From assembly GCF_000384115.1 (NCBI RefSeq), contig NZ_KB913029.1:5183057-5247056 (forward strand): a stretch of 64,000 bases of DNA, written 5' to 3'. Source of the stretch: Sporichthya polymorpha DSM 43042. GTDB lineage: Bacteria; Actinomycetota; Actinomycetes; Sporichthyales; Sporichthyaceae. A model generated the notes under the pieces. It worked only from the letters and a program-made list of their open reading frames with translations. It was not told the DNA's origin and did no database searches. Position numbers and translations under genes: made by a program. Below are positions 51,868 to 61,072 of this stretch, piece by piece. The first letter of the stretch is position 1; every line of letters starts with the position of its first letter.

Positions 51868-52731
51868 GTGGACTGGGGTGACGCGAGCCGCGATCTCGTG
51901 GTGCACGCGGACAACCTGGACGTGCTGCCGCGAATCCCCGACGGGGCGTTCACGACGATCTACCTCGACCCGCCGTTCAACACCGGCCGGTCGCAGCGGC
52001 GGGAGCGGCTGCGGACGGTGCGGTCGGCCGAGGGGAAGCGCATCGGGTTCGGCGGCCACACGTACGAGCAGATCGTCACCGGGCTGATGGCCTACGACGA
52101 CACGTTCGCCGACTACTGGTCGTTCCTGTTCCCGCGGCTCGAGCACGCCTGGCGTCTGCTCACCGACGACGGGACGCTGTACCTGCACCTGGACTACCGC
52201 GAGGTCCACTACGCGAAGGTCGCGCTCGACGCGCTCTTCGGCCGGGAGTGCTTCCTCAACGAGATCATCTGGGCCTACGACTACGGGGCCCGCACCACGA
52301 AGAAGTGGCCGGCCAAGCACGACACGATCCTCGTCTACGTCAAGGATCCCGACCGCTACCACTTCGACTCCGCCGAGGTGGACCGCGAGCCCTACATGGC
52401 CCCCGGCCTGGTGACGCCGGAGAAGGCCGCGCGGGGCAAGCTGCCGACCGACGTCTGGTGGCACACGATCGTCTCCCCCACCGGCAAGGAGAAGACCGGT
52501 TACCCGACGCAGAAGCCCGAGGGCATCCTGCGCCGGATCGTCGCGGCCTCCTCGCGCCCCGGAGACCGCGTCGCGGACTTCTTCGCCGGGTCCGGCACCC
52601 TCGGCGCCGTGGCCCAGGCCCTCGGCCGCCGGTTCGTCTGCATCGACGCGAGCGCCGACGCCGTCGAGGTGATGCGCAAGCGCCTCGGCGACGGCCCCAC
52701 CTACGTCTCCCTCCCTCACCCCGTGGGGTAG
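51868..52731 (+). CDS. Solitary N4/N6 DNA methyltransferase
   Basis: 287 residues. The catalytic motif IV DPPF is at residues 34-37 and the SAM-binding motif I FAGSGT near 238-243, at the other end. This order (motif IV before motif I) marks the beta class, modifying the exocyclic amine of adenine or cytosine. The core between includes SFLFPRLEHAWRLLTDDGTLYLHLDYR and NEIIWAYDYG. No restriction endonuclease gene is adjacent and the size is small, so it is an orphan methylase; the target sequence is unknown. The start GTG 51868 fits the -10 box 8 bases before it. Its last 16 bases overlap the convergent end of rodA. Confidence 0.88.
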   Translation: MDWGDASRDLVVHADNLDVLPRIPDGAFTTIYLDPPFNTGRSQRRERLRTVRSAEGKRIGFGGHTYEQIVTGLMAYDDTFADYWSFLFPRLEHAWRLLTDDGTLYLHLDYREVHYAKVALDALFGRECFLNEIIWAYDYGARTTKKWPAKHDTILVYVKDPDRYHFDSAEVDREPYMAPGLVTPEKAARGKLPTDVWWHTIVSPTGKEKTGYPTQKPEGILRRIVAASSRPGDRVADFFAGSGTLGAVAQALGRRFVCIDASADAVEVMRKRLGDGPTYVSLPHPVG

Positions 52732-53909
52732 GCGAGGCGAGCGGTGGCGGAGGAGTTGGCGGAGATGTTGAGCAGCAGGCCGACCGCGGCGAGGTTCGCG
52801 AGCATGGCGGTGCCGCCGTAGGACAGGAACGGCAGCGGCAGGCCGGTGATCGGCATCAGGCCGAGCGTCATCCCGATGTTCTCGAACGCCTGGAAGCCGA
52901 ACCAGCAGACGACCGCAGCGGCGACCAGGGTCCCGAACAGGTCGGGGGCGCGGCGGGCGATCAGGCAGCCGCGCCAGACGACGAGTGCGAAGAGCAGGAC
53001 GATGGCGCCGGCGCCGATCAGGCCGGTCTCCTCGCCCGCGACCGTGAAGATGAAGTCGGTGTGCTGCTCCGGCACGAACTTGCCACCGGTCTGCGTGCCC
53101 TGGAACAGCCCGGTGCCCGTCAGGCCGCCGGAGCCGATCGCGATCCGCGCCTGGTTGGCGTTGTAGCCGACGCCGCTCGGGTCGAGGTTCGGATTGGCGA
53201 ACGCGGCGAAGCGCGCGACCTGGTACTCGCTGAGCAGGTTCGCCTGCACGACGACGACGGCGCCGATCACCGCGGTGATCGCGAGACCGACGATCCACCG
53301 CGCCGGGACAGCCGCGACGACGAGCACGCCGGCGAGGATCGCGACCAGCACCATGATCGAGCCGAGGTCGGGCTGCAGCGCGACGAGCGCGATCGGCACC
53401 GCGGCAAGGCCGCAGGCGAGGAAGACCTCGAGGTGGGTGAAGCCGGTGCCGGCGCCCTCGCGGCGTTCGGCGAGCACCAGCGCGAGCCCGAGACAGAGCG
53501 CGACCTTCGCGAACTCCACCGGCTGGATCGAGATGCCGGCGATGTTCAGCCACGAGTGCGAGCCGTTGACGGTCGCCCCGAAGGGCGTGAGCAGCAGCGC
53601 GAGGCCGGCGATCGCCAGCAGGTACACCAGCGGGGCGTACATCCGCAGGCGGCGGTAGTCGCCGAGGGCGATCGCGGCCGCGAGGCCGAGCCCGAGCACG
53701 ATCGAGACCAGGTGCCGCACGACCGAGGACGTCGGGTCGTCACCGGCGGCCTGCAGACGCGGACGGGTCGCGGAGTACACGAGCACCGAACCCGCGACGC
53801 AGAGCGCGAGCACCGCGGCGGCGAGGACGAGGTCGTGCCCGGACCGGCGTTCGGGCGCCGGCCGCCCGGGCGGCCGGGTTCCGCGTGCGTGCGGGATCAG
53901 CAGCGCCAT
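52716..53909 (-). CDS. rodA: RodA, SEDS peptidoglycan polymerase
   Basis: 397 residues with about 10 transmembrane helices and the SEDS signatures NGSHSWLNIAGISIQPVEFA, ALQPDLGSIMV (conserved Asp) and PLPFLSYGGTAMLANLAAVG. RodA is the glycosyltransferase of the elongation complex and acts with a class B PBP encoded immediately upstream. The start ATG overlaps the PBP stop (ATGA). It belongs to the mreB-mreC-mreD-pbp2-rodA operon. Its 3' end overlaps the methyltransferase gene on the other strand by 16 bases, a tight convergent junction without a terminator. Confidence 0.95.
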   Translation of the reverse strand: MALLIPHARGTRPPGRPAPERRSGHDLVLAAAVLALCVAGSVLVYSATRPRLQAAGDDPTSSVVRHLVSIVLGLGLAAAIALGDYRRLRMYAPLVYLLAIAGLALLLTPFGATVNGSHSWLNIAGISIQPVEFAKVALCLGLALVLAERREGAGTGFTHLEVFLACGLAAVPIALVALQPDLGSIMVLVAILAGVLVVAAVPARWIVGLAITAVIGAVVVVQANLLSEYQVARFAAFANPNLDPSGVGYNANQARIAIGSGGLTGTGLFQGTQTGGKFVPEQHTDFIFTVAGEETGLIGAGAIVLLFALVVWRGCLIARRAPDLFGTLVAAAVVCWFGFQAFENIGMTLGLMPITGLPLPFLSYGGTAMLANLAAVGLLLNISANSSATARLAYPTG

Positions 53910-56026
53910 CACTCGCCCCCGTCCTGCTCCTCGACCCGGCCCGGAAGGGCGGGCGGGAGCCCGTTCGGCCAGACGGCCGCGCGATCGACGCCGAGCATCG
54001 CGGACAGGACGGACCGGACGCCCGGCCCGGAGGTCCCCGACCCGGTGCCGCCCTGAGAGACCGTCATGACCGCGACGTAGCGGGACCGGTCGCCCTCGGG
54101 CCCGGCGAACCCGACGAACCAGGAGGTCGGGTCCTCGCCGAAGCGCTCGGCCGTGCCGGTCTTCGCGCCGACGGGCATCTCGACCAGCGGCCAGCCGGCG
54201 AAGACCCCGGCCGCGGTGCCGCTGCGCGACGTGCCCTCCAACGCCGCGAGCAGGTACTTGAGGACCTTCGGCGAGACGTCGACCTTGCCGTCGGAGACCG
54301 GGGCGAACCGGCGGACGACGTCCCCGTCCGGCGTGAGCTCGGCCTGGGCGACGCGCGGCCGCCACAGCGTCCCGCCGTTCGCGATGGCGGCGTACACGCG
54401 CGCCATCTGCAGCGGCGTGGTCATCGTGTCGCCCTGGCCGATCGAGAAGTTCACCGCGTCGCCGGCGCGCCACTTGGCGCCGTCGATGCAGTTCTCCCGG
54501 TCGAGCTGGTGCAGGAAGGTGGCGCGCGCGGCGTCGTCGCCGTAGACGGCGGCGCGGTCGGCGTTCGCGGCCTCGGCCCGCCCGCAGGTCGCCTCGCGGG
54601 TCTGCTCCCAGTACGACTGCTTGAACTCGCGCGAGGCGATCCGGCCGCCGATCTCGCCCGGCAGGTCGATGCCCGTCGGGCGGCCGAGGCCGAAGATCTC
54701 CGCCATGCGCTGCATCGGGTCGGCGGGGTCGGCGACGGGGTTCTCGGCGCCGTCCCGCTGCCACATCTCGTGCGCGATCTTGTAGAAGACCGTGTCGCAG
54801 GAGACCTCGAGCGCGCGGGCCAGGGTGATGTTCCCGTACGCGTGCGACTCGTAGTTCTTGAACGTCTGGTTCCCGACCGTGTACGAGCTCGGGCACGGAT
54901 AGGTCGCGTCGAGGTCGTAGCCGGCCTTCGCCGCCGCGGCCGTCGAGATCACCTTGAACAGCGAGCCGGGCGGGTCGGCCGCGGCGTAGGGCCGCGCGAG
55001 CAGCGGGGTGCCGGCCTGGTCCGACACCAGCTTCGCGTAGGTCTTGGCGTCGATGCCGCCGACCCAGTCGGACAGGTTGAACGTCGGCGCGCCCGCCATC
55101 GCGACGACGGCGCCGTTCGTCGAGTCGAGGACGACGATCGCGCCGGAGTCCGCCGCGTACCTCCGCCCGCGGTAGTCCGGCACGTTGCGGGCCCGTTCGA
55201 TGCCCTCGGCCAGCGCACGCTCGGCGATCGCCTGGACCTTGGCGTCGATCGCGGTCAGCAGGTTGTTGCCGGGCCGGGGCGCGGCCGCCTCGACGGTCTG
55301 CAGCACGTGGCCCAGGTGATCCACCGTCACCCGCGTCACGCCCGGGGCGCCGCGCAGCAGGGCGTCGTACTGCTTCTCCAGGCCCGCGCGCCCGACGAGG
55401 TTCGCGACGCCGAGCCGCGGGTCGCGCAGCCCGGCCTCCTTCTGCGCGGCGACGTCCTTCTCGTCGGCCGGCTGCAGGTACCCGAGGACGTGGGCGAGCT
55501 TCGCCTTGCCCTCCTGCGGATAGTTGCGCACGCTCACCGAGACGGCGTCGACGCCGGGGAACCGCTCGCGGAACTCGAGGACCTGCATCGCGACCCGGGA
55601 GTCGACGTCGACGGCCACGGGGACGGGCTGGTACGGCGAGCCGTTCCAGCAGGGCGCGGTCACACCGGCCCCGCAGGGACGGATCTGCGCGCGCAGGTCG
55701 TCGGCACTCACGCCGAGGACGCGGCCGAGCCGGTCGAGGACGGCGGCCCCCCGGTCCGGCTGCCGTGACAGGTTCGTGCGGTCGACGGTGATCTGCAGCT
55801 GCGTCCGGTTCTGGACCAACGGACGGCCGGCGACGTCGAGGATCAAGCCGCGCGGCGCCGGCGTCACGACCTCGCGGATCGTGTTGGCGTCGGCCGCCGC
55901 GGCGTACGCGTCGGAGTCGACCGACTGCAGGTACGCCAGCCGGCCCCCGAGCAGGACCATCAGTGACAGCCCGATTCCCTGCAGCACCCGGACGCGACGC
56001 CCGGTGCGCGCCACGCCCTCGCTCAC
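53909..56026 (-). CDS. mrdA: Class B penicillin-binding protein 2 (transpeptidase)
   Basis: 705 residues. An N-terminal membrane anchor (about 14-31) is followed by the pedestal (dimerisation) domain with PRGLILDVAGRPLVQNR and the transpeptidase domain with S355-x-x-K358 in PPGSLFKV, SCD as the second motif and K622TGT. It cross-links peptidoglycan with RodA during elongation. The gene name follows the usual actinobacterial assignment. It is the fourth gene of the mre operon: it overlaps the mreD stop and the rodA start. The Gly/Ser-rich segment SQGGTGSGTSGPGVRS near the C-terminus is normal for the family. Confidence 0.95.
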   Translation of the reverse strand: MSEGVARTGRRVRVLQGIGLSLMVLLGGRLAYLQSVDSDAYAAAADANTIREVVTPAPRGLILDVAGRPLVQNRTQLQITVDRTNLSRQPDRGAAVLDRLGRVLGVSADDLRAQIRPCGAGVTAPCWNGSPYQPVPVAVDVDSRVAMQVLEFRERFPGVDAVSVSVRNYPQEGKAKLAHVLGYLQPADEKDVAAQKEAGLRDPRLGVANLVGRAGLEKQYDALLRGAPGVTRVTVDHLGHVLQTVEAAAPRPGNNLLTAIDAKVQAIAERALAEGIERARNVPDYRGRRYAADSGAIVVLDSTNGAVVAMAGAPTFNLSDWVGGIDAKTYAKLVSDQAGTPLLARPYAAADPPGSLFKVISTAAAAKAGYDLDATYPCPSSYTVGNQTFKNYESHAYGNITLARALEVSCDTVFYKIAHEMWQRDGAENPVADPADPMQRMAEIFGLGRPTGIDLPGEIGGRIASREFKQSYWEQTREATCGRAEAANADRAAVYGDDAARATFLHQLDRENCIDGAKWRAGDAVNFSIGQGDTMTTPLQMARVYAAIANGGTLWRPRVAQAELTPDGDVVRRFAPVSDGKVDVSPKVLKYLLAALEGTSRSGTAAGVFAGWPLVEMPVGAKTGTAERFGEDPTSWFVGFAGPEGDRSRYVAVMTVSQGGTGSGTSGPGVRSVLSAMLGVDRAAVWPNGLPPALPGRVEEQDGGE

Positions 56027-56577
56027 CGGACCCCCAGCGGCACGCGGGCCAGCGGCATCTCGGCCGGGATCGGCTGCGGCCGGCGCCGCCGGCTCAGCGG
56101 CAGGACGACCAGCGCGAGCAGCAGGGTCGAGAGCGCGACCGACGGCAGCGTCGCGAGCGCGTGCAGAACCCCGGCCCGCGGGTCACCCAGCAGCTGACCG
56201 AGCAGCGTGAACAGCAGTGGCGCCAGCGCGGCGGCGACTCCCCCGACGGCGATGCCGAGCAGCGCCGACTCGGCGACGTCCGTGGCGAGGAACCCGACGA
56301 GCGCGCCGAGCAGGCAGAGCACGAACGCCCACTGGCCCGCCGGGTGGTCGGCGGGCGGGAGCAGGTCGAGCAGCAGACCGACGCCGAAGCCGGCGACTCC
56401 CCCGGCCCGCGGGCCGGAGCGCAGGGCGACGGCCAGCACCACGAGAGCGGCGAGCTGGGGCTGCCCCGCGCCCGGCCAGTCGAGCCGGGCGATCAGCGAG
56501 ACCTGCGTCAGCGCGGCGAGCAGCCCCAGCAGGGCGAGGCCGGTCAGCCGGAGCGCGTGGGCGGTGGCCGGGCTCAC
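56023..56577 (-). CDS. mreD: Rod-shape-determining membrane protein MreD
   Basis: 184 residues, five or so transmembrane helices, with the MreD pattern of a hydrophobic start (LTGLALLGLLAALTQVSLI), a Gly-rich middle (AGGVAGFGVGLLLDLLPP) and a final helix followed by a basic tail. Overlaps mreC by 4 bases and pbp2 by 4 bases, so the three are coupled. MreD connects MreC to the elongation complex. Start GTG 56577. Confidence 0.9.
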   Translation of the reverse strand: MSPATAHALRLTGLALLGLLAALTQVSLIARLDWPGAGQPQLAALVVLAVALRSGPRAGGVAGFGVGLLLDLLPPADHPAGQWAFVLCLLGALVGFLATDVAESALLGIAVGGVAAALAPLLFTLLGQLLGDPRAGVLHALATLPSVALSTLLLALVVLPLSRRRRPQPIPAEMPLARVPLGVR

Positions 56578-57425
56578 CGCTTCTCCTGAGGGGCAGTCTC
56601 CTGAGGGCCAGTCACGACGCCGACCACGTCGAGGGCGGAGAGTTCGCCGTAGGGGCGGACGAACGCCACCGGGGCGGGGCCGCCGGCGCCCTGGATGTCG
56701 ACGATCTCGCCGATCGGGATGCCCGCGGGGTACGGCGCGCCGCCGGGCGAGCCGAACGTCCGCACGTCCTGGCCGACGGCGAGGCGCGCGTTGGGGTTGA
56801 AGAGCTTCAGCCGCAGCAGGTCGCCGCCGGTCCCGTCGAGCGAACCGACCTGGCCGGTGTCCGTCACCCGCACCCCGACGGTGAGGATCGGGTCGGCGAG
56901 CAGGAGCACCGTGGCGGTCTTCTCGGTGACGGACAGGACCCGGCCGGCGAGCCCGGACGCGTTGAGCACGGCGGAGTCCACGACCACGCCGTGCGCGCGG
57001 CCGCGGTCGATCACGACCGTCCAGGAGTAGCCGTCGATCGCGTTGAGGGCGATGACGTGACCCGTCGTCAGGTTTGTGCCGGTCGCGGCGGCGATGTCGG
57101 CGAGTGCTTCGGACCGGTCGGTGTACGTGCCCCGGGCGAGGGCGTCGCGAAGCTGCGCCTGGAGCGCGACGTTCTGCGCCGAGAGCTCCTCGATGCGGCG
57201 CGCGTCGGCGTTCGCCCCGCCGAAGGCGCCCGCGATACGGACGACGGGGTTGGTCACGGTCGTCGCGGCAGACTGCAGCGGGCTCAGCACCGTCGCGGCG
57301 GCGCTGCGCACGGGGTGCAGCGGCGACGACCCGTCTCCGGCCTGAGCGTCGATGCTGGCGAGGGCGAACGCCCCCACCAGCAGCGCGCCGAGGGTGAGAC
57401 GCGTCGCCGCGGTGTCGCGGACCAT
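56574..57425 (-). CDS. mreC: Rod-shape-determining protein MreC
   Basis: 283 residues. Short cytoplasmic start, one membrane helix (about 10-27), a coiled coil at about 58-95 (RIEELSAQNVALQAQLRDAL) and the two-barrel MreC domain with DRGRAHGVVVDSAVLNASGL and the family block VGQDVRTFGSPGGAPYPAGIPIGEI. It links MreB, MreD and the PBP/RodA pair on the outer side of the membrane. It starts 13 bases after the mreB stop and overlaps mreD. Confidence 0.94.
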   Translation of the reverse strand: MVRDTAATRLTLGALLVGAFALASIDAQAGDGSSPLHPVRSAAATVLSPLQSAATTVTNPVVRIAGAFGGANADARRIEELSAQNVALQAQLRDALARGTYTDRSEALADIAAATGTNLTTGHVIALNAIDGYSWTVVIDRGRAHGVVVDSAVLNASGLAGRVLSVTEKTATVLLLADPILTVGVRVTDTGQVGSLDGTGGDLLRLKLFNPNARLAVGQDVRTFGSPGGAPYPAGIPIGEIVDIQGAGGPAPVAFVRPYGELSALDVVGVVTGPQETAPQEKR

Positions 57426-57438
57426 GAGCGACCTCGCG

Positions 57439-58623
57439 TCAGAAGCGGTGCTGGTACGGGTTGTGCGGGGCCATCACGGCCTGCAGCGCGTCGAACTCGT
57501 CCACACACTTGCCGGCGCCGAGCGCGACGCAGTCCAGCGGGTCGGACGCGATGACGACCGGCATCCCGGTCTCGTCCGACAGTCGCTGGTCCAGACCGCG
57601 CAGGAGCGCGCCGCCGCCGGTGAGCATGATGCCGCGCTCCATGATGTCGGCGGCGAGCTCGGGCGGGCACGAGTCGAGCGTGTTGCGGACGGCGTCGATG
57701 ATCGCCTGCACGGGCTCGGCGATCGCGTCGCGGACGTCCTCCGACGAGACGACGATCGTCTTCGGCAGGCCGGTCACGAGGTCACGCCCACGGATCTCGG
57801 CGACCTCCGGGTTCGCCAGCGGAACCGCCGCGGCGAGCGTCATCTTGATCTCCTCGGCCGACCGCTCCCCGAGCATCAGCGAGTAGACCTTCTTGACGTG
57901 GTTGATGATCGCCTCGTCGAACTCGTCACCGGCGGTGCGGATCGACTGGGCGTTCACGATGCCGCCGAGGGAGATGATCGCGACCTCGGTGGTGCCCCCG
58001 CCGATGTCGACGACCATGCTGCCGGTCGCCTCGGCCACCGGGAGCGCGGCACCGATCGCGGCCGCCATCGGCTCCTCGACGATGTGGACCTGGCGGGCCC
58101 CGGCCTGGCTGGCGGCCTCGATGACCGCGCGGCGCTCGACGCCGGTGATGCCCGAGGGCACGCACACGACGACGCGCGGCTTCGCGAAGTAGCGGCGGCG
58201 GTGCACCTTCTGGATGAAGTAGCGGAGCATCCGCTCGGTGATCTCGAAGTCCGCGATCACACCGTCGCGCAGCGGCCGGACGGCCACGACGTGCGCCGGG
58301 GTGCGGCCGATCATCTGCTTGGCCTCGGAGCCGACGGCCACGACCGCGCCCGTCATCGTGTTGATGGCGACGACGGACGGCTCGTTGAGCACGATGCCGC
58401 GGCCACGGACGTAGACGAGGGTGTTCGCGGTGCCGAGGTCGACCCCGATGTCGCGGCCGACGAACTTGGACATCGGCGAGGCCATGGAGAACCCGCCGAG
58501 CGGGTTCCGCGCAGGGGTGGCCGGCCGGGGGGCCGGGACCTTCGCCTCCGGGGCGTCGTCGATGACGAGCTTGTGTTCCGGGGCCAGTCCCGTCCCGGTG
58601 GGCGGTGTCTCGAGTGTTGTCAT
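57439..58623 (-). CDS. mreB: MreB, actin-like cell-shape protein
   Basis: 394 residues. The actin-fold phosphate loops ([20 protein letters not shown] and [12 protein letters not shown]) and the adenosine motif [14 protein letters not shown] are intact. The N-terminal 45 residues before the core are longer than usual and Pro/Ala-rich; an internal ATG near residue 48 would give the standard length. It polymerises under the membrane to organise wall synthesis, in elongation or in sporulation walls depending on lineage. First gene of the mre operon. The 237-base upstream gap (58624-58860) holds the ndk terminator and three copies of a GTGAC.GGTGTGA-like repeat (about 58645-58670); I could not assign its promoter. 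Confidence 0.95.
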   Translation of the reverse strand: MTTLETPPTGTGLAPEHKLVIDDAPEAKVPAPRPATPARNPLGGFSMASPMSKFVGRDIGVDLGTANTLVYVRGRGIVLNEPSVVAINTMTGAVVAVGSEAKQMIGRTPAHVVAVRPLRDGVIADFEITERMLRYFIQKVHRRRYFAKPRVVVCVPSGITGVERRAVIEAASQAGARQVHIVEEPMAAAIGAALPVAEATGSMVVDIGGGTTEVAIISLGGIVNAQSIRTAGDEFDEAIINHVKKVYSLMLGERSAEEIKMTLAAAVPLANPEVAEIRGRDLVTGLPKTIVVSSEDVRDAIAEPVQAIIDAVRNTLDSCPPELAADIMERGIMLTGGGALLRGLDQRLSDETGMPVVIASDPLDCVALGAGKCVDEFDALQAVMAPHNPYQHRF

Positions 58624-58792
58624 CAGACGAGCCTTCCGGGGCGAGAGTGACGGGTGTGACAGGTGTGAAGCTATACCCCGTGTGAGGCGACGATAGCCAT
58701 GCGCAGGTCAAGATCACGGCAGCGACGCGCGACGGCGCGGCGCTTCACAGCCACGCTTCCGGCGGGCGCCCGTTATGGCCCGATACGGGCAC

Positions 58793-58829
58793 AAAAAACG
58801 ACCGGCCGCTCGGAGCGAGCGGCCGGTCG
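58793..58829 (-). terminator. Rho-independent terminator of ndk
   Basis: 14-bp perfect GC-rich stem (58799-58812 with 58816-58829; ACCGGCCGCTCG inside), 3-base loop, and six A residues on the plus strand (58793-58798), i.e. a U6 tail in the ndk transcript. It lies 32 bases after the ndk stop; the clearest classical terminator in the window. Confidence 0.92.
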
Positions 58830-58860
58830 GGAAGTGCAGGGAAGCGCGGGGAGCGGTGCC

Positions 58861-59268
58861 TCAGAGCTCCGGGAACCAGAGCGCGATCTCGCGGGCGGCG
58901 GACTCGGCGCTGTCGGAGGCGTGGATCAGGTTCTCCTGGTTGGAGAGCGAGAAGTCGCCGCGGACGGTGCCCGGGGCGGCCTTGCGGCCGTCGGTGGCGC
59001 CGACGATGCCGCGGACGACGGTGATCGCCTCGTCGCCGGAGAGGATCAGGGCGACCAGCGGGCCCGAGGTGATGAACTCGCGGAGCTCGGGGTACCAGCC
59101 CTTCTCGACGTGCTCGGCGTAGTGCTGGTCGGCGAGCTGCTTGTCGACGGTCTGGAGCTTCATCGCCTCGATCGTGAAGCCCTTGGCCTCAAAGCGGGAC
59201 AGGATCTGGCCCACCAGGCCGCGGCGCACGCCGTCCGGCTTGACGAGGACGAGGGTCTTCTCGGACAC
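58861..59268 (-). CDS. ndk: Nucleoside diphosphate kinase
   Basis: 135 residues, the family length. Starts SEKTLVLVKPDGVRRGLVGQ; the phosphorylated His is H116 in NLIHASDS, with the NTP loop and the ELREFITSGP block in place. It transfers phosphate between nucleoside tri- and diphosphates. Follows the DUF4233 gene with a short gap and ends at a strong terminator, so it is the last gene of the valS-folC-DUF4233-ndk run. Confidence 0.97.
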   Translation of the reverse strand: MSEKTLVLVKPDGVRRGLVGQILSRFEAKGFTIEAMKLQTVDKQLADQHYAEHVEKGWYPELREFITSGPLVALILSGDEAITVVRGIVGATDGRKAAPGTVRGDFSLSNQENLIHASDSAESAAREIALWFPEL

Positions 59269-59318
59269 GCGGAACTCCTAGGCAAGTGCGATTCGACAGT
59301 GCGCGGAACGCGGCGAGC

Positions 59319-59702
59319 CTATCCGCCGCCACCCGGGTAACCCTCGGCGACCATCCGCCCGATCCGGAGGGCGGCGATCCAGAGCCCGCCGAAGATCAGG
59401 CCGAGGATCACCATCACGGGCACCACGATCGCAGTGAGCAGGACGAGCACCTGCATCGCCCAGCCGACCGGGATCCCCGCGGGCGAGCGCAGCAGCCCGG
59501 TCGCGAGCACGCACCCGAGTGCGAGCCCGCCCCCGACCGCGAGCGCCGTGCCGGAGGACACGTCGTCGGACATGCGCGAGGCGACCAGCGCCCCGAAGAA
59601 CACGACCAGCCCCTCGAAGATCAGCACCACCGAGCACAGCCGGCGGGTCATCTTGATCCGCGAGGCCTCGGTCAGGCCACGAGGTTCGTACTCGCCGCTC
59701 AC
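59319..59702 (-). CDS. DUF4233 membrane protein
   Basis: 127 residues with about four hydrophobic helices (22-41, 53-71 and two in 76-114). Small membrane proteins of this type lie between folC and ndk in most actinobacteria (DUF4233); their role is unknown. GTG start 59702 overlaps the folC stop, so it is coupled to folC. The C-terminus is Gly-rich (EGYPGGGG). Confidence 0.88.
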   Translation of the reverse strand: MSGEYEPRGLTEASRIKMTRRLCSVVLIFEGLVVFFGALVASRMSDDVSSGTALAVGGGLALGCVLATGLLRSPAGIPVGWAMQVLVLLTAIVVPVMVILGLIFGGLWIAALRIGRMVAEGYPGGGG

Positions 59703-61072
59703 GCCTGATCCCGCGCGGGTGTGCCCTGCAGCAGGTGCCGCGCCGCCCCGGCGAGCACGACCGACCCGGTGACGAGGACGCCGAGCCCTCCGAGGTCGTC
59801 GGCGCCGTCCTCGGCCAGCGCCACCGCGGCCTCGATCGCGTCGTCGAGGCGCGGGACGACCTCGACCCGGTCCTCGCCGAAGATCTCGACGGCCTGGGCG
59901 GCCAGCGCGTCGGCGTCCATCGACCGCGGGCCGGGGACGTTGGTGATGACGACCTCGGCGAGCACGGGCTCGAACGCGGCGAGGATCCCGCGGGCGTCCT
60001 TGTCGGACAGGACGCCGAGGACGCCGATCAGCCGGGTGAAGCCGAAGTCGGTGCCGACCGCGGCGGCGGTCGCCTCCGCGCCGTGCGGGTTGTGCGCCGC
60101 GTCGAGGACGATCGTCGGCGAGCGGCGGACGACCTCCAGCCGACCCGGCGAGCGGACGGCGGCGAAGCCGGTACGCAGGACGTCGACGTCGAGCTCCCCG
60201 CGGCCCCCACCGAGGAACGCCTCGACGGTGGCGAGGGCGCAGGCCGCGTTGTGCGCCTGGTGCTCGCCGATCAGCGGCAGGAACAGTTCCTCGTACAGCC
60301 CACCGAGACCCTGGATCGCGAGCACCTGCCCGCCGACCGCACCCAGGCGCCCGCGGAGCCCGAACTCCAGGCCCTCGCGCGCGACGGTGGCCTCGACCTC
60401 GCCCGCGCGGCCGAGCAGAATCTCCGCGACCTCGACCGACTGCTGCGCGAGCACCGCGAAGGCGTTGGGCTTGAGAATCCCGGCCTTCTCCCCCGCGATC
60501 CCGGTGATCGTGTCGCCGAGGTAGTTCACGTGGTCGATCGCGATCGGTGTGACGACCGCGACCTGACCGTCCGCCACGTTCGTGGCGTCCCAGGCGCCGC
60601 CCATGCCGACCTCGACGATCGCGACGTCGACCGGGGCGTCGGCGAACGCCGCGTAGGCGAGCCCGACCATCACCTCGAAGTACGAGAGCCGCGGCCCGCC
60701 CTCCGCCTCCGACTTGGCGTCGACCAGACCGAGGTACGGCTCGACGTCGCGGTAGGTCTCGACGAAGCGCTCTTCGTCGATCGGCTCCCCGTCGAAGCAG
60801 ATCCGCTCGCGCAGCGTCTCCAGGTGCGGGCTGGTGAACAACCCGGTGCGGAGACCGAACGCGCGCAGCAGCGACTCGATCATCCGCGCCGTGCTGGTCT
60901 TGCCGTTGGTCCCGGTGATGTGAATGACGGGGTACGACGTCTGCGGCTCACCGAGGAGGTCGGTCAGCGCGCGGATCCGGTCCAGGCTCGGCTCGAGCTT
61001 CGACTCCGGCCACCGGGTGAGCAGCGCCGCCTCGATCTCGGCGACGCTCAACTCCCCTGCGGGCGACGTCAC
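59699..61072 (-). CDS. folC: Folylpolyglutamate/dihydrofolate synthase
   Basis: 457 residues from GTG 61072. Mur-ligase-type ATPase with the P-loop GTNGKTS at 54-60, [12 protein letters not shown] (folate-binding loop), [12 protein letters not shown] and [20 protein letters not shown], and the C-terminal domain with [11 protein letters not shown]. It adds glutamates to folate and, in bacteria of this group, also to dihydropteroate. The frame is open upstream through valS, but the GTG overlapping the valS stop (GTGA) is the natural start. Confidence 0.95.
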   Translation of the reverse strand: MTSPAGELSVAEIEAALLTRWPESKLEPSLDRIRALTDLLGEPQTSYPVIHITGTNGKTSTARMIESLLRAFGLRTGLFTSPHLETLRERICFDGEPIDEERFVETYRDVEPYLGLVDAKSEAEGGPRLSYFEVMVGLAYAAFADAPVDVAIVEVGMGGAWDATNVADGQVAVVTPIAIDHVNYLGDTITGIAGEKAGILKPNAFAVLAQQSVEVAEILLGRAGEVEATVAREGLEFGLRGRLGAVGGQVLAIQGLGGLYEELFLPLIGEHQAHNAACALATVEAFLGGGRGELDVDVLRTGFAAVRSPGRLEVVRRSPTIVLDAAHNPHGAEATAAAVGTDFGFTRLIGVLGVLSDKDARGILAAFEPVLAEVVITNVPGPRSMDADALAAQAVEIFGEDRVEVVPRLDDAIEAAVALAEDGADDLGGLGVLVTGSVVLAGAARHLLQGTPARDQA

